A DNA stretch of 64,000 nucleotides from a bacterium HR10. Lineage in GTDB: Bacteria > Acidobacteriota > Blastocatellia > HR10. The translations under genes were made by a program, and so were the position numbers. Positions 16,588 through 25,044 of the stretch are shown here, in pieces (within the stretch, counting starts at the first letter, position 1; each line of letters starts with the position of its first letter). Location of the stretch: NCBI GenBank assembly GCA_002923315.1, contig BEHM01000006.1, positions 21,489-85,488 on the forward strand, written 5' to 3'. The notes under the pieces are model-generated. The model made no database searches. It was not told the DNA's origin and worked only from the letters and a program-made list of their open reading frames with translations.

Positions 16588-17787
16588 ATGTTTTGGCCTG
16601 TGGTGATCCTGGCGGCTGCACAAAGCTGGGGATCCCTCTGGACGGGGATTCGCTACTGGAAGTACGCGCGCGAGCGCTTGGCCTCGCCTCCGTCGGCGTA
16701 TTGTCCCTCGGTCGCCGTGATTGTGCCCTGTCGGGGTGTGGATCCGGGGTTGGCGGAGAACGTGCGCGCACTCCTGCGACAGGAATACCCGAAGTATGAG
16801 GTGATCTTCGTCGTCGAGTCTCGATCGGATCCCGCGTATCCTGTCATCCGCCGCGTCCTGGATCAGGAGCGCGAAGTTCCGGCGGTGATCCTCGAAGCCG
16901 GACGCGCGCGCGCGTGCGGGCAGAAAGTGCACAACTTGTTGGTCGCGCTCGAGTATCTGGAGACTCGCGGGGAAGAGGGGGAGAAGCCCGAAGTCTATGC
17001 ATTCACCGATAGCGACGCGCAGCGCGATCCCCACTGGTTGCGCCATCTCGTGGCGCCGCTGGAGACGCTCGGCGTGGGAGCGACGACCGGATACCGCTGG
17101 TACATCCCGGCTGGGAGCTTCGCCTCGCTCCTGCGCTCGTTGTGGAATGCGCCGATCGCCACGGCCCTCGGTCCACATCCGCGGAATTTCGCCTGGGGTG
17201 GCTCGATGGCCCTTCGGCGCGAGACCATCCATCGGATTCGGTTGCGCGAATATTGGCAGGGGAGTGTCTCGGACGATTATCGGTTGACGGAGGCTGTGCG
17301 GCGCGCTGGGGGGGCCATCGTCTTCGTCCCCCGATGCTTGCTCCCTTCCTCAGGCGAGTGCTCGCTCCGCGAGGTGGTGGAATTCACCACGCGCCAGATC
17401 ATCATCACGCGCTGCTATGCCCCGCACCTCTGGTTGCTGCTGTGGCTGAGCACGAGCCTCTTCCTTCTGGCGTTCTTCTGGTCGGGCGCTCGCGCGCTTC
17501 TGCATCTGGCTTCGGGAGAGCGTGCGGTCGAGCCAGCGCTCGCGTTCCTCGCCGTGTATGTTCCCGGCGTCCTCAAGGCGATGGTGCGCACGTGCGTCGT
17601 CGAGCGCGTTCTCAGCGCATATCGCGATCAGCTCCGTCCTTACCGCGCCGCCTATTGGCTCCTCTATCCGCTGGCGAGCCTGCTCTTCTTCTATAACTGC
17701 GCGATCGCCGCCTTCTCCCGTCGCATCTCGTGGCGTGGCATTCGGTACGAATTGCGCGCGCCGGATCGCACCCTCGTGCTCGAGTGA
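16588..17787 (+). CDS. Membrane glycosyltransferase family 2 (GT21/HpnI-like)
   Basis: A 399-residue protein. One N-terminal membrane segment precedes a GT-A catalytic domain with VAVIVPCRG, the DxD-like FTDSDAQ, and the SVSDDYRLTEA acceptor loop. The equivalent of the (Q/R)xxRW motif reads TTRQIIITR. At least three C-terminal hydrophobic segments follow. This arrangement matches ceramide glucosyltransferase/HpnI-type enzymes that glycosylate membrane lipids such as hopanoids or sphingolipids on the cytoplasmic face. The acceptor cannot be deduced. It is tightly linked to the cyclase gene upstream. Confidence 0.8.
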   Translation: MFWPVVILAAAQSWGSLWTGIRYWKYARERLASPPSAYCPSVAVIVPCRGVDPGLAENVRALLRQEYPKYEVIFVVESRSDPAYPVIRRVLDQEREVPAVILEAGRARACGQKVHNLLVALEYLETRGEEGEKPEVYAFTDSDAQRDPHWLRHLVAPLETLGVGATTGYRWYIPAGSFASLLRSLWNAPIATALGPHPRNFAWGGSMALRRETIHRIRLREYWQGSVSDDYRLTEAVRRAGGAIVFVPRCLLPSSGECSLREVVEFTTRQIIITRCYAPHLWLLLWLSTSLFLLAFFWSGARALLHLASGERAVEPALAFLAVYVPGVLKAMVRTCVVERVLSAYRDQLRPYRAAYWLLYPLASLLFFYNCAIAAFSRRISWRGIRYELRAPDRTLVLE

Positions 17788-17804
17788 TCCGGCGAGTGCG
17801 GCGC

Positions 17805-17833
17805 TTGGAGAAGGGCGAGCTTTATGCTATGGT
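17805..17833 (+). promoter_or_regulatory. Candidate promoter for the phosphatase-LigB-repeat protein genes
   Basis: TTGGAG (17805-17810), a 17-nt spacer and TATGGT (17828-17833), 43 nt before the phosphatase start codon. Confidence 0.45.
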
Positions 17834-17876
17834 TTCCCTCGAATTTTGGACGCGAGGTCGTTGTCAGGAGGCGCAG

Positions 17877-18446
17877 ATGAGAGCGTGCGTCAAACGGTGG
17901 TGGGTTCTCCTCCTCTTCTTCGCTGCACTTCCATTCGCGTGGCCGCAGCAGGAGGCGGGGAACCCTGGACTCCCGCGTTTCGCCCGAGTCGCTGATGGCC
18001 TCTATCGCTCGGGACAGCCCGATGAGGCGGGATTCCGATACCTCGCTCAGTTGGGGATTCGGACGGTGATTGATCTGCGCGGGCCGGGCGAACGCGCCGC
18101 CGCCGAGCGCGCGCTGGTGGAATCGCTCGGCATGCGGTATGTGAACGTCCCCTTGAGCGGATGGCGACGCCCTCGCGATGAAGAGATGCAGCGCATTTTG
18201 ATGCTCATCGCCGATCCGGCCTCTCGTCCCGTTCTCGTTCATTGTCGTCGAGGCGCTGATCGCACGGGCGTCGTCATTGCGCTCTATCGCATCCTCTTCG
18301 AGGGATGGGAACCCGAGCGCGCCTATCGCGAGATGCGCGCCTTCGGCTTTCGGTGGTATCTGCGAGGGATGAAACGATATGTGTGGGAGGCGCCCGCGCG
18401 GTTGAGCGCCTCTCTGCCCGTGACCGTGCAAGCGGCTCATCCATGA
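17877..18446 (+). CDS. Exported dual-specificity/tyrosine phosphatase-like protein
   Basis: A 189-residue protein with a hydrophobic N-terminal export signal (residues ~7-23) and a cysteine-phosphatase domain. The P-loop is VHCRRGADRTG (Cys123, Arg129), and upstream segments FARVADGLYRSGQPDEAGF and IRTVIDLRG are typical of DSP/Siw14-like phosphatases. The substrate may be phosphotyrosine, a phosphoinositide-like lipid or another phosphate ester; the exported location argues for an envelope substrate. AGGAGG (17866-17871) sets the start. The stop overlaps the next start (ATGA). Confidence 0.85.
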   Translation: MRACVKRWWVLLLFFAALPFAWPQQEAGNPGLPRFARVADGLYRSGQPDEAGFRYLAQLGIRTVIDLRGPGERAAAERALVESLGMRYVNVPLSGWRRPRDEEMQRILMLIADPASRPVLVHCRRGADRTGVVIALYRILFEGWEPERAYREMRAFGFRWYLRGMKRYVWEAPARLSASLPVTVQAAHP

Positions 18447-19267
18447 GCGTCGGCATCCTCCTGAACGTCATCGTCCCTCATGCGCCGGTTCTGATCAGCG
18501 CTCTGGGCGGCGAGCCGACGCCCGAAGTCGTCCCCCTGGTGAGTGCCATCGGCCGACTCGCGCAGAAAATCGCACGCCTGAATCCGGAGACGGTCATCCT
18601 GGCGACGCCTCATGCCCCCATCGCCGTTGATGCCTTCGGCCTTCACGTGGGGGATGTCCTGCGCGGGTCGTTCGCCCATTACGGTCACCCGACCCTGAGT
18701 GTTCGCTTCGAGAACGATCTGGCGCTTGTGGACGAGATCGTCAGCGAGGTCTTCGAACAGCGGATGAAAATCTTTGAGATCCCCGAGGGGACGCCCCTCG
18801 ATCACGGAGCGCTCGTGCCGTTCTACTTCCTCTGGGAGGCGGGATGGCGGGGGCGCGCCGTCGTCTTGGGCAGTTCGTATCTCCCCGATCGGGACCATAT
18901 TGGCTATGGACGATGCGTCGAACGCGCCGCACGCGCGCTGGGACGGCGAGTCGTCTTCATCGGCAGCGCGAACTTGAGCCATCGCTTGAGCGCCCTCGCT
19001 CCTTCGGGATACCATCCTCGGGCCCATGAGTTCGATCGCGAGATCGTCGCTTCCCTGGAAGATGGGGATTTCGCCCGACTCGCCCGCATCGCGCCCGAGC
19101 TTCGCGCCCTCGCTGTCGAATGCGGCCATCGCCCGATCTTGATCGCCGTGGGAGCTGCCGGCGAGATGCCGGTGCGCCACCGCATCCTCTCGTACGCGAG
19201 CCTCTTCGGCGTCGGCTATGTCGTCGCCATTCTCGCCGACCACAGCCCTGAGGACCAGGTCCCGTGA
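18443..19267 (+). CDS. LigB-type class III extradiol dioxygenase-like protein
   Basis: A 274-residue protein of the LigB superfamily. It begins MSVGILLNVIVPHAPVLIS and carries further conserved elements ILATPHAPI and PLDHGALVPFYFL, then LGSSYLP, VVFIGSANLSHRL and a C-terminal MPVRHRILSY. The His residues fit the non-haem iron site of class III extradiol dioxygenases, but many LigB-domain proteins (the AmmeMemoRadiSam/MEMO side of the family) have other or unknown functions. No AMMECR1 or radical-SAM partner gene is adjacent. Translation is coupled to the phosphatase gene by a 4-nt overlap. Confidence 0.75.
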   Translation: MSVGILLNVIVPHAPVLISALGGEPTPEVVPLVSAIGRLAQKIARLNPETVILATPHAPIAVDAFGLHVGDVLRGSFAHYGHPTLSVRFENDLALVDEIVSEVFEQRMKIFEIPEGTPLDHGALVPFYFLWEAGWRGRAVVLGSSYLPDRDHIGYGRCVERAARALGRRVVFIGSANLSHRLSALAPSGYHPRAHEFDREIVASLEDGDFARLARIAPELRALAVECGHRPILIAVGAAGEMPVRHRILSYASLFGVGYVVAILADHSPEDQVP

Positions 19268-19287
19268 TCCTCGATCAGGAGATGATG

Positions 19288-20589
19288 ATGAGACGGACGT
19301 ACACGCACCTTGCGCTCTTGCTCACCGCGATCCTCATGTTCGGATGGACATCGTGGGGCGAACCGCGCGTCGCGGCTTCCGAGGGGCCGATCCTCGAACT
19401 GGCCCATTTCTCGGTGAACGATTCGGAAGACATTGTGTACGCGACTCCCGAGGGCATCTTCCTGAAGAGCGGCCCGCGTCCGCTTCGACTGGTCGCCGCT
19501 GGTGATGAGGCGCCCATGACCCGTGGAGGACGCTTTCGGACGTTCGGTCCGGTTCGGATGAACCGGCGCGGGACGGTGGCCTTCCAGGCGACGCTGGAGG
19601 GGGGGGAGGTCGCCAGCGGCCTCTTCATCGTCCGGGCGCGCGAGCGCGTTCGTCCGCTTGTGCTCACCGGGCAGCCAGCGCCGCAAACGCGCGGGCGCTT
19701 CGTCACCTTCGAACGTCTGGAGCTGACCGATCGCATCCGCGTGCTCGGTGTGCTGCCGATTCCGGAGACGGAGATCGCCCTCTTTGGCGCGACTGTGGAC
19801 GAGGGAGAGGAAGTGCGTCGCGGCCTCTTCTTCGCGCTCGTAGCCGGAGGGGATGTGGGCGCCTTGGTCGTGCAAGGGCAGCCCGTCGGCGCGCGTCGGA
19901 GTCGGTATCGGGCGTTCGGCGATTTCTCCGCACTCTCGATTGACGCTTTTCCGCTGGGCGTTGTGCGCATTGCGTTCATCGCCGAGTTGGATGAGGAGGA
20001 GGTGCCCGAAGGGATCTTCCTCATGACGCTCTTCCCGCAGCTCAGCGAATTCGCCCGACCGATCGTCCTCTCTGGGGAGGATGCCCCGGGAGGACCCGGT
20101 GTCGGCCGCTTCCACCGATTTCGCTCCGTCTCCCTGAACCGGAATGAGCTGGCCTTCGTCGCCACCCTCACCGGAGAGCGCGCCGGGGAGGGGATCTTCC
20201 AGGCGGTCACTGTCGGCCCTCTGGTTTTCTTTCAATCGAAGGTCCTGCAAGGGGGGGATGTCCCTTTCGGCCCGGGGCGATTCGAGCGTTTCGGCGAGTT
20301 GATGAGCAACAATAACGAACAGCTCGCCTTTCGCGCGATGGTCACCGGACGAGATGCGCCCGAAGGGCTCTACCTGGTGAGCTTGGGGCCGTTGACCGTC
20401 ACGACCACGGTTGCGGAGGTCGGAGATCAAGCCCCTCAACACGATGGGTGGATCACGCGCATCGGCGAGTTCGTCCTGCTCGAAAACGGCAAGACGTATT
20501 TCCAGGCGTCGCTCACTGGTGGAGACGCGCGCGAAGCCATTTATATCGGTTCTGCCCGCCGCATCTTCCCCACGGGGATTCGCCGGTGA
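19288..20589 (+). CDS. Exported repeat protein of unknown function (DUF7453-like)
   Basis: A protein of about 433 residues with a signal peptide (RRTYTHLALLLTAILMFGW). It then has about six repeats of ~60 residues, each with a 'GRFxxF' element, an 'R-x-N-x-x-x-x-AF-x-A' strand and a 'GLF/GIF/GLY' strand (RMNRRGTVAFQATLEGGE, SLNRNELAFVATLTGE, MSNNNEQLAFRAMVTG). This resembles secreted beta-propeller-like proteins. Three ATGs at 19282-19290 follow AGGAG (19277-19281); ATG 19288 has the best spacing. It starts 20 nt after the LigB gene, so is probably co-transcribed. Confidence 0.7.
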   Translation: MRRTYTHLALLLTAILMFGWTSWGEPRVAASEGPILELAHFSVNDSEDIVYATPEGIFLKSGPRPLRLVAAGDEAPMTRGGRFRTFGPVRMNRRGTVAFQATLEGGEVASGLFIVRARERVRPLVLTGQPAPQTRGRFVTFERLELTDRIRVLGVLPIPETEIALFGATVDEGEEVRRGLFFALVAGGDVGALVVQGQPVGARRSRYRAFGDFSALSIDAFPLGVVRIAFIAELDEEEVPEGIFLMTLFPQLSEFARPIVLSGEDAPGGPGVGRFHRFRSVSLNRNELAFVATLTGERAGEGIFQAVTVGPLVFFQSKVLQGGDVPFGPGRFERFGELMSNNNEQLAFRAMVTGRDAPEGLYLVSLGPLTVTTTVAEVGDQAPQHDGWITRIGEFVLLENGKTYFQASLTGGDAREAIYIGSARRIFPTGIRR

Positions 20590-20743
20590 GTGATCCTTCT
20601 ACCCCGGATGGTTCTAAGCGCTCTCTCAAGCCTTCCCGCGCTGCGCCCCGTCCCCTCAGCTCATGGAGCCCCGAGATAGGGTACTTTTCATCGAGACGTT
20701 GACTGGCAAGCGGGAGCCGACGCGTCTCGCGGGTGAAGCGTTC
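20590..20743. other. Intergenic stretch between convergent genes
   Basis: No convincing promoter, RNA gene or terminator with a T-tract was seen here. With the possible broken gene next to it, the unassigned region between the two exported-protein genes is ~430 bases. Confidence 0.5.
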
Positions 20744-21006
20744 TCACTCTGCCGGATCTCTGGCGCGGCTGAATTCCCGCCGCACTCCAATCAGCTCCCG
20801 ATGGAGCGGAACCTTGATGGGAGAGACGTCCGCGTTCTTCAAGATCGTGTTCGCCAATCGGCGCTCGGGCGACTCCAGAGGATCGAGAGCGGGGTTCATG
20901 AGGCACCCCTTGAGCGGAAGATCGTCGAAGACCGCCTGTTCGACCGCCTCCACGATCTTCCGCTCGGGCGTCGAAGCTGCAGCATGTCCCTTCCTTCGAT
21001 CTCCAT
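20744..21006 (-). pseudogene. Possible frameshifted small gene
   Basis: On the minus strand ATG 21006 opens a frame reading MEIEGRDMLQLRRP, which degenerates into Arg/Ser-rich sequence. Another frame then becomes protein-like (PERKIVEAVEQAVFDDLPLK ... RRLANTILKNADVSPIKVPL) and stops at 20744. Joined by one frameshift near 20960-20970 the product would be ~87 residues. Alternatively the second frame is an intact 69-codon gene starting at GTG 20953, which lacks a good ribosome binding site. No family is recognised. Confidence 0.35.
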
Positions 21007-21018
21007 CACGAACCCTGA

Positions 21019-22431
21019 TTACCAGCCGACGATCTCTCCCGCTTTCACTTCGCCAGGGCGTTCAATCCGAAGCGGCTGGAGCCGCGTTCGCCGAAGGACT
21101 TGCCTCCGCACCGACGATTCGCGCACGATTTGCGACGACACGGCCTTCCCGAAGGTGAAGGTCGCCCGGATGTCGGCGTTCAGGAAGACGGGCAGGCCCG
21201 TGAACGGCTCATCTCGTCGAGGGCGCCCCCATGTTTGACCGTTGTCGGTCGAGAGATACGTCCGGAGGAATTGAGCCGGACTGGGGTCAAGAGCGAGGGC
21301 GATCCCCGTTTGCTCGATCGGGTCAGCGGGGAATTGAAATCCCACGTAGACGACGCCCGATTCGATGGTCACGGGGGGATCAATGGGCAGGTCTATGACC
21401 TCGCCGATGATCTCGATCGTGCGCGGGATCGGCAGCGCCTTGTCGAACAAAACCCTCGCTTGATCTAGCGGTGGAGGCGCCGCGTCCGGCCGGTCACTCT
21501 CCCCAGCGAGCACGAGCACGCGGATGGACTTCCCAGTGGGATCCGGAAGATCACGGAAATGGAGGAAAGGATGGCTGACGGCGACAAGCCGTGCCGGATA
21601 GCGGCTGGGACGGAACCGATTGAGGAGGATTCCTCCCGAAGGTCCTCTGAAGAACCGAGCTGAGATGACCCCATCATCAACTTGATGAGACTCCGGTCCT
21701 GTAGCAGCCTGCTGTTCCGTTCCGCTCCCACCGAGGTTCTCAAGCGTCACCGTGTATTCGGCCGCTGGACCGCCGAAGTGCTGGATGCCGATCACGAGCT
21801 TTCGCGCGAAGCCGTCGTTGGGCAACGGTTCTCCATCGCCCGTTCGCACGCCCTTCGGTTGCAGATAGAGAACGACGGCGTGATGCGGTTGATCGGGTCG
21901 CGGCCAAGATTCGGGGCGTTGATCCGTCGCCATCTGGATATCGCTCAGCACCTTGAAGCCATCAATGAAGAACGTCTGGTCATCCACGAATGTGCCGACC
22001 CAGAAGTCCAGGTCGGCCTCCTGTTGGGCCTGTTGTGGCGAGGTCACCGGCCCCCAATCCGCCGTGATCCGCAAGGGGATCGGCCCATCTCCCGGAGAGG
22101 CCTCTCCGAGCGCATCAGGGTCGGCGACGATCCAATCCTGGATTTCGCCCACTTCGAGGTCGAATTGGTTGAAGAAGCTCTCCAACTCCTCGCTACGACT
22201 CCCCTTATCGCCGCGCGCGATGCGCCCTCGGAAGATGACCTTCTCCCCCGGGCGCGGGAAGGGAACAACCTGAGCCGTCCGAGGGGTGTCGTTCGGCTCT
22301 TCCTCCTCAACAATGGTCTCGCTCTGAAACGCAGAGAATCCTTCGGCGGAATGCTTCATCGGAGAGAGCGCACCAAACGCCAGCAGAGCGAGGGTGAGGG
22401 AGGAAGCGAGAATCCCGCGATTGTACTTCAT
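21019..22431 (-). CDS. Exported protein of unknown function
   Basis: A 470-residue protein with a signal peptide (ASSLTLALLAFGALSP). After it, EEEEPNDTPRTAQVVPFP resembles the start of bacterial pre-peptidase-C-type beta domains (the 'EPND' motif), then ADLDFWVGTF, an extended all-beta region, and a C-terminal segment with DNGQTWGRPR, an Asp-box-like sequence of sialidase-type propellers. It may be a surface or periplasmic beta-rich protein. GAGGTGACCCG supplies the ribosome binding site. It lies downstream of fprA on the same strand with a 94-nt gap. Confidence 0.7.
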   Translation of the reverse strand: MKYNRGILASSLTLALLAFGALSPMKHSAEGFSAFQSETIVEEEEPNDTPRTAQVVPFPRPGEKVIFRGRIARGDKGSRSEELESFFNQFDLEVGEIQDWIVADPDALGEASPGDGPIPLRITADWGPVTSPQQAQQEADLDFWVGTFVDDQTFFIDGFKVLSDIQMATDQRPESWPRPDQPHHAVVLYLQPKGVRTGDGEPLPNDGFARKLVIGIQHFGGPAAEYTVTLENLGGSGTEQQAATGPESHQVDDGVISARFFRGPSGGILLNRFRPSRYPARLVAVSHPFLHFRDLPDPTGKSIRVLVLAGESDRPDAAPPPLDQARVLFDKALPIPRTIEIIGEVIDLPIDPPVTIESGVVYVGFQFPADPIEQTGIALALDPSPAQFLRTYLSTDNGQTWGRPRRDEPFTGLPVFLNADIRATFTFGKAVSSQIVRESSVRRQVLRRTRLQPLRIERPGEVKAGEIVGW

Positions 22432-22525
22432 CGGGTCACCTCACATGCGAAATTTTCGGTCACCACGGCTTCAGGTGTATCATTGCCGCTGAGCATCGTC
22501 AAGGGCGCGAGGGATGAGCCCGCGC

Positions 22526-23896
22526 TCATCCCACCGTCGCTGCGGATTCGATCGCGCGCAACATCTCCTCATTTGTGGCGAACTTGAACCATTCCACGCC
22601 GCGCCGCTCGGCCTCGCGCCGTTCGGCTTCCTCCAGGCGTTGGACATCCTCGTACTCGACAAAGCGTACGCCTCGCGCGCGCAGGTGTGCGCGGAAACGC
22701 TCCAGGCGCGCGGCGATGTCTCCCCCCGCTCCCGAGGGAAGGCGGTCCACGTAACGCAGGAGCGCCTCAGCTCCTCGCTCTCCGTCTTGTTTCGCCTTTC
22801 CGACCAATCCGTCCGAGGCCTTTCGCGACCATCCCGCGACGAAGAGGCCTTCGAGGACCTCTCCCTTCTCAGGATCGTACACTTGATACGCTTCGTCTCC
22901 CGGATGGTGCGGGTCCGGGTTCGGGTTGGTCACGTATTCCGTCCCTCGAACAGGGAGGCCGAAGTCTTCGTCCACTTTGTCCCCGACGGCGAAGATGACC
23001 GTATCGCACGGGAGATCCCAGTACGTCCCCAGGCCCTTGGCGACGATGGAGTGATCGCGGCGCACCAGCTCCGTGTCCTCCACGCGCAGCGCGATCGGGC
23101 GCCCGTCCGGTCCGAGGACGATCTCTTTCGGAGCACAGAGAAACCGGAAGCGAAAGCGCGTGGGGCTCGGCCCCTCCTCCGGCGGCGCGTTCACATACTT
23201 CGTCAGCTCGCCATACAGCTCCTCGACATTCTCGCCGATCGCCTCCACGCGCGATCGAATGCGTTCCAGTTCCTGTCGGAGATCCTCCGTGTCGAGATTC
23301 GCCGCGATGGCTTTGAACTCCTTATCGGTGTACGCTCGCTGACCGGGCCCGCGCCGGGCGACGGCGATAACCTCATCCACCTTCCGGGCGTGCACGAGAT
23401 AGTGCGCGATATCCACCATGACATTGCCGATGCCGATGATCGCCACGCGCCGACCGATGAGAAAAGGCCGCTGGCTGAAGGGCGGAAGGTTGTTGTAGTG
23501 ATAGACGAGGTCCTTCGCATGATACACGCCCGGAGCTTGTTCGCCCGGAATGCCGAGAAATTTCGTCCCCTGGGCGCCGGTCGTGATCAAGATGGCCGAA
23601 GGGCGCAAAAGCTCACGCACCTCGTCGAGCGTGACATCGCCCGTCTTCCCCACGCGGACGTGGCCGAAATAAGAGACGCGCGGATGGGCGAGGATGCGCC
23701 GAAATTGCTTCCGAATCCCCTCCTTCATCCGATGCTTCGTGAAATAGATGCCGTATTCGGCAAGTCCCCCCGGCTTGATGTCTCGATTCAGAAGGACGAC
23801 GTGATGGCCGGCCTCCACGAGCTTGCCCGTGGCATAGATCCCCGCCGGGCCTGCGCCGATGACGACGATCAGATGAGATGATGCGGACGTGGTCAT
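22526..23896 (-). CDS. Ferredoxin-NADP reductase-like flavoprotein (FprA/adrenodoxin reductase type)
   Basis: A 456-residue FAD/NAD(P)-binding protein. The N-terminal FAD motif VVIGAGPAGIYATGKLVEAG and PGGLAEYGI are characteristic of adrenodoxin-reductase/FprA-like enzymes. A second dinucleotide motif is VAIIGIGNVMVDIAHYL, and near the end are a conserved VAGWSRKASDGLVGKAKQDG and a helical tail. It probably moves electrons between NADPH and a ferredoxin. AGGAGG lies 6 nt before ATG 23896. It could serve the nearby glycolate/lactate oxidase or another pathway; the neighbours do not decide. Confidence 0.8.
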   Translation of the reverse strand: MTTSASSHLIVVIGAGPAGIYATGKLVEAGHHVVLLNRDIKPGGLAEYGIYFTKHRMKEGIRKQFRRILAHPRVSYFGHVRVGKTGDVTLDEVRELLRPSAILITTGAQGTKFLGIPGEQAPGVYHAKDLVYHYNNLPPFSQRPFLIGRRVAIIGIGNVMVDIAHYLVHARKVDEVIAVARRGPGQRAYTDKEFKAIAANLDTEDLRQELERIRSRVEAIGENVEELYGELTKYVNAPPEEGPSPTRFRFRFLCAPKEIVLGPDGRPIALRVEDTELVRRDHSIVAKGLGTYWDLPCDTVIFAVGDKVDEDFGLPVRGTEYVTNPNPDPHHPGDEAYQVYDPEKGEVLEGLFVAGWSRKASDGLVGKAKQDGERGAEALLRYVDRLPSGAGGDIAARLERFRAHLRARGVRFVEYEDVQRLEEAERREAERRGVEWFKFATNEEMLRAIESAATVG

Positions 23897-24072
23897 ATGA
23901 TTCCTCCTGCTGTTGGTCTTGTGTGAGCGTCATGGGACGCTATCGAAGAAGGCTCGCTCTCGTCGCTGTGCATCTCCGCGCATACGCACTCAAATTTTAG
24001 AGAGAGCGCGAGGACGTCGTCAATCTGAAGGAGGGCGGAAGCGCGAGGGCGCTCATGATGATGCCGAGCCGA
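23897..24072. other. Intergenic region between fprA-like gene and the glc operon
   Basis: 176 bases with no recognised RNA gene. A short A/T stretch near 23993-24001 is the only compositional feature. The fprA promoter was expected here but no convincing hexamer pair was found. Confidence 0.4.
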
Positions 24073-25020
24073 TCATCGCCGGGCGCGATACCATTCGATC
24101 CCGTCTCGTCGTTCGCACACGACCAGACCCTCGGCGAGGGCGAGATCCAGATGCGCGATCGTCTCCGAGAGCGCCAGGAACCGTTGGTCGGTGCGGGTAT
24201 CGGGGAAGAGGCGCAGCGACAGCTCCCACGGCGTCAGAGTGTGCGTGCCGAGAGCCGCCCGCACGGCCTCCTGTCGCTGTCGCACATGATGATGGATCTC
24301 GTGCCGATAGGTCTCCATGTCCTCGACCGCCTCGCCGTGGCCCGTGATGACGACGCTCGGCGCCAGCTCTCGCAGCCGATCTACACTCGCGAGGAAATGG
24401 CGGAGCGCGGGGAAGCGCCGGTGCGCATCCCGGGGATCCGGATTCAGCACCGGATTCGGCGTGATGCGCTTCAGGACAGTGTCCCCAGCGATGAGAAGCC
24501 GTCGGCCCTCGGAGAAGAGACCAATGTGGCCCGGCGTGTGTCCGGGCGTATGCACGACGCGCCAGGATTCATGCTCGAACACCAGCTCTTCGCCCTCATC
24601 GAGCACGGCGATCTCAGGTACGGGAGCGATCAATTCGCGAATCCTCTGTCGCAAGGCCTCGAATTGAGCGGTGACGTCTTCCGGCGTGCCCAGCTCCGCG
24701 AGCAAGCGGCGATAGCTCGCATAGTCGAAGGCGGGATTCAAACGGTCGGCCTCCCACGGATGCACATAGACGATCGCGCCGGAGAGGGCCTGCAATCGCG
24801 CCGCTTGGCCCGCATGGTCCTCATGCGAATGGGTGAGGACGATCCGACGAATGTCCTCCACACGCACGCCGCACGCGCGCAGCTGCTGGCGCAAGGCGGC
24901 GAACGCCTCTTCGGTCTGCGGCCCGGTGTCCACGAGCGTGATCGGGTCTTCGAGGAGCAACGTGACGTTAACTGGGCCGACGGGAAAGGGCGTCGGGATC
25001 TGGAGCTGATGGATCCTCAC
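24073..25020 (-). CDS. MBL-fold metallo-hydrolase
   Basis: A 315-residue metallo-beta-lactamase fold protein with the metal motif THSHEDH at residues 63-69 and downstream histidines in HTPGHTPGHIGLFS and VITGHGEAV. A C-terminal winged-helix-like extension (LFPDTRTDQRFLALSETIAH) is typical of LACTB2/RNase Z-like 'MBL plus WH' proteins. GTG 25020 is chosen because GGAGGAGG lies just upstream. It is the last gene of the glcDEF operon; a role in glyoxal, glyoxylate thioester or general hydrolysis is conjecture. Confidence 0.85.
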   Translation of the reverse strand: MRIHQLQIPTPFPVGPVNVTLLLEDPITLVDTGPQTEEAFAALRQQLRACGVRVEDIRRIVLTHSHEDHAGQAARLQALSGAIVYVHPWEADRLNPAFDYASYRRLLAELGTPEDVTAQFEALRQRIRELIAPVPEIAVLDEGEELVFEHESWRVVHTPGHTPGHIGLFSEGRRLLIAGDTVLKRITPNPVLNPDPRDAHRRFPALRHFLASVDRLRELAPSVVITGHGEAVEDMETYRHEIHHHVRQRQEAVRAALGTHTLTPWELSLRLFPDTRTDQRFLALSETIAHLDLALAEGLVVCERRDGIEWYRARR

Positions 25021-25044
25021 CGCACGGCCTCCTCCCACAGACGT

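Noticed and set aside
18305..18442. Upstream extension of the LigB-type protein by 46 residues
   Set aside because: It lies wholly inside the phosphatase gene in another frame; the ATGA overlap at 18443 gives the natural start.
20663..21238. A 191-codon plus-strand frame over the end of the exported-protein gene
   Set aside because: Overlaps the supported minus-strand gene and the possible broken gene in antisense; no signals or family resemblance.
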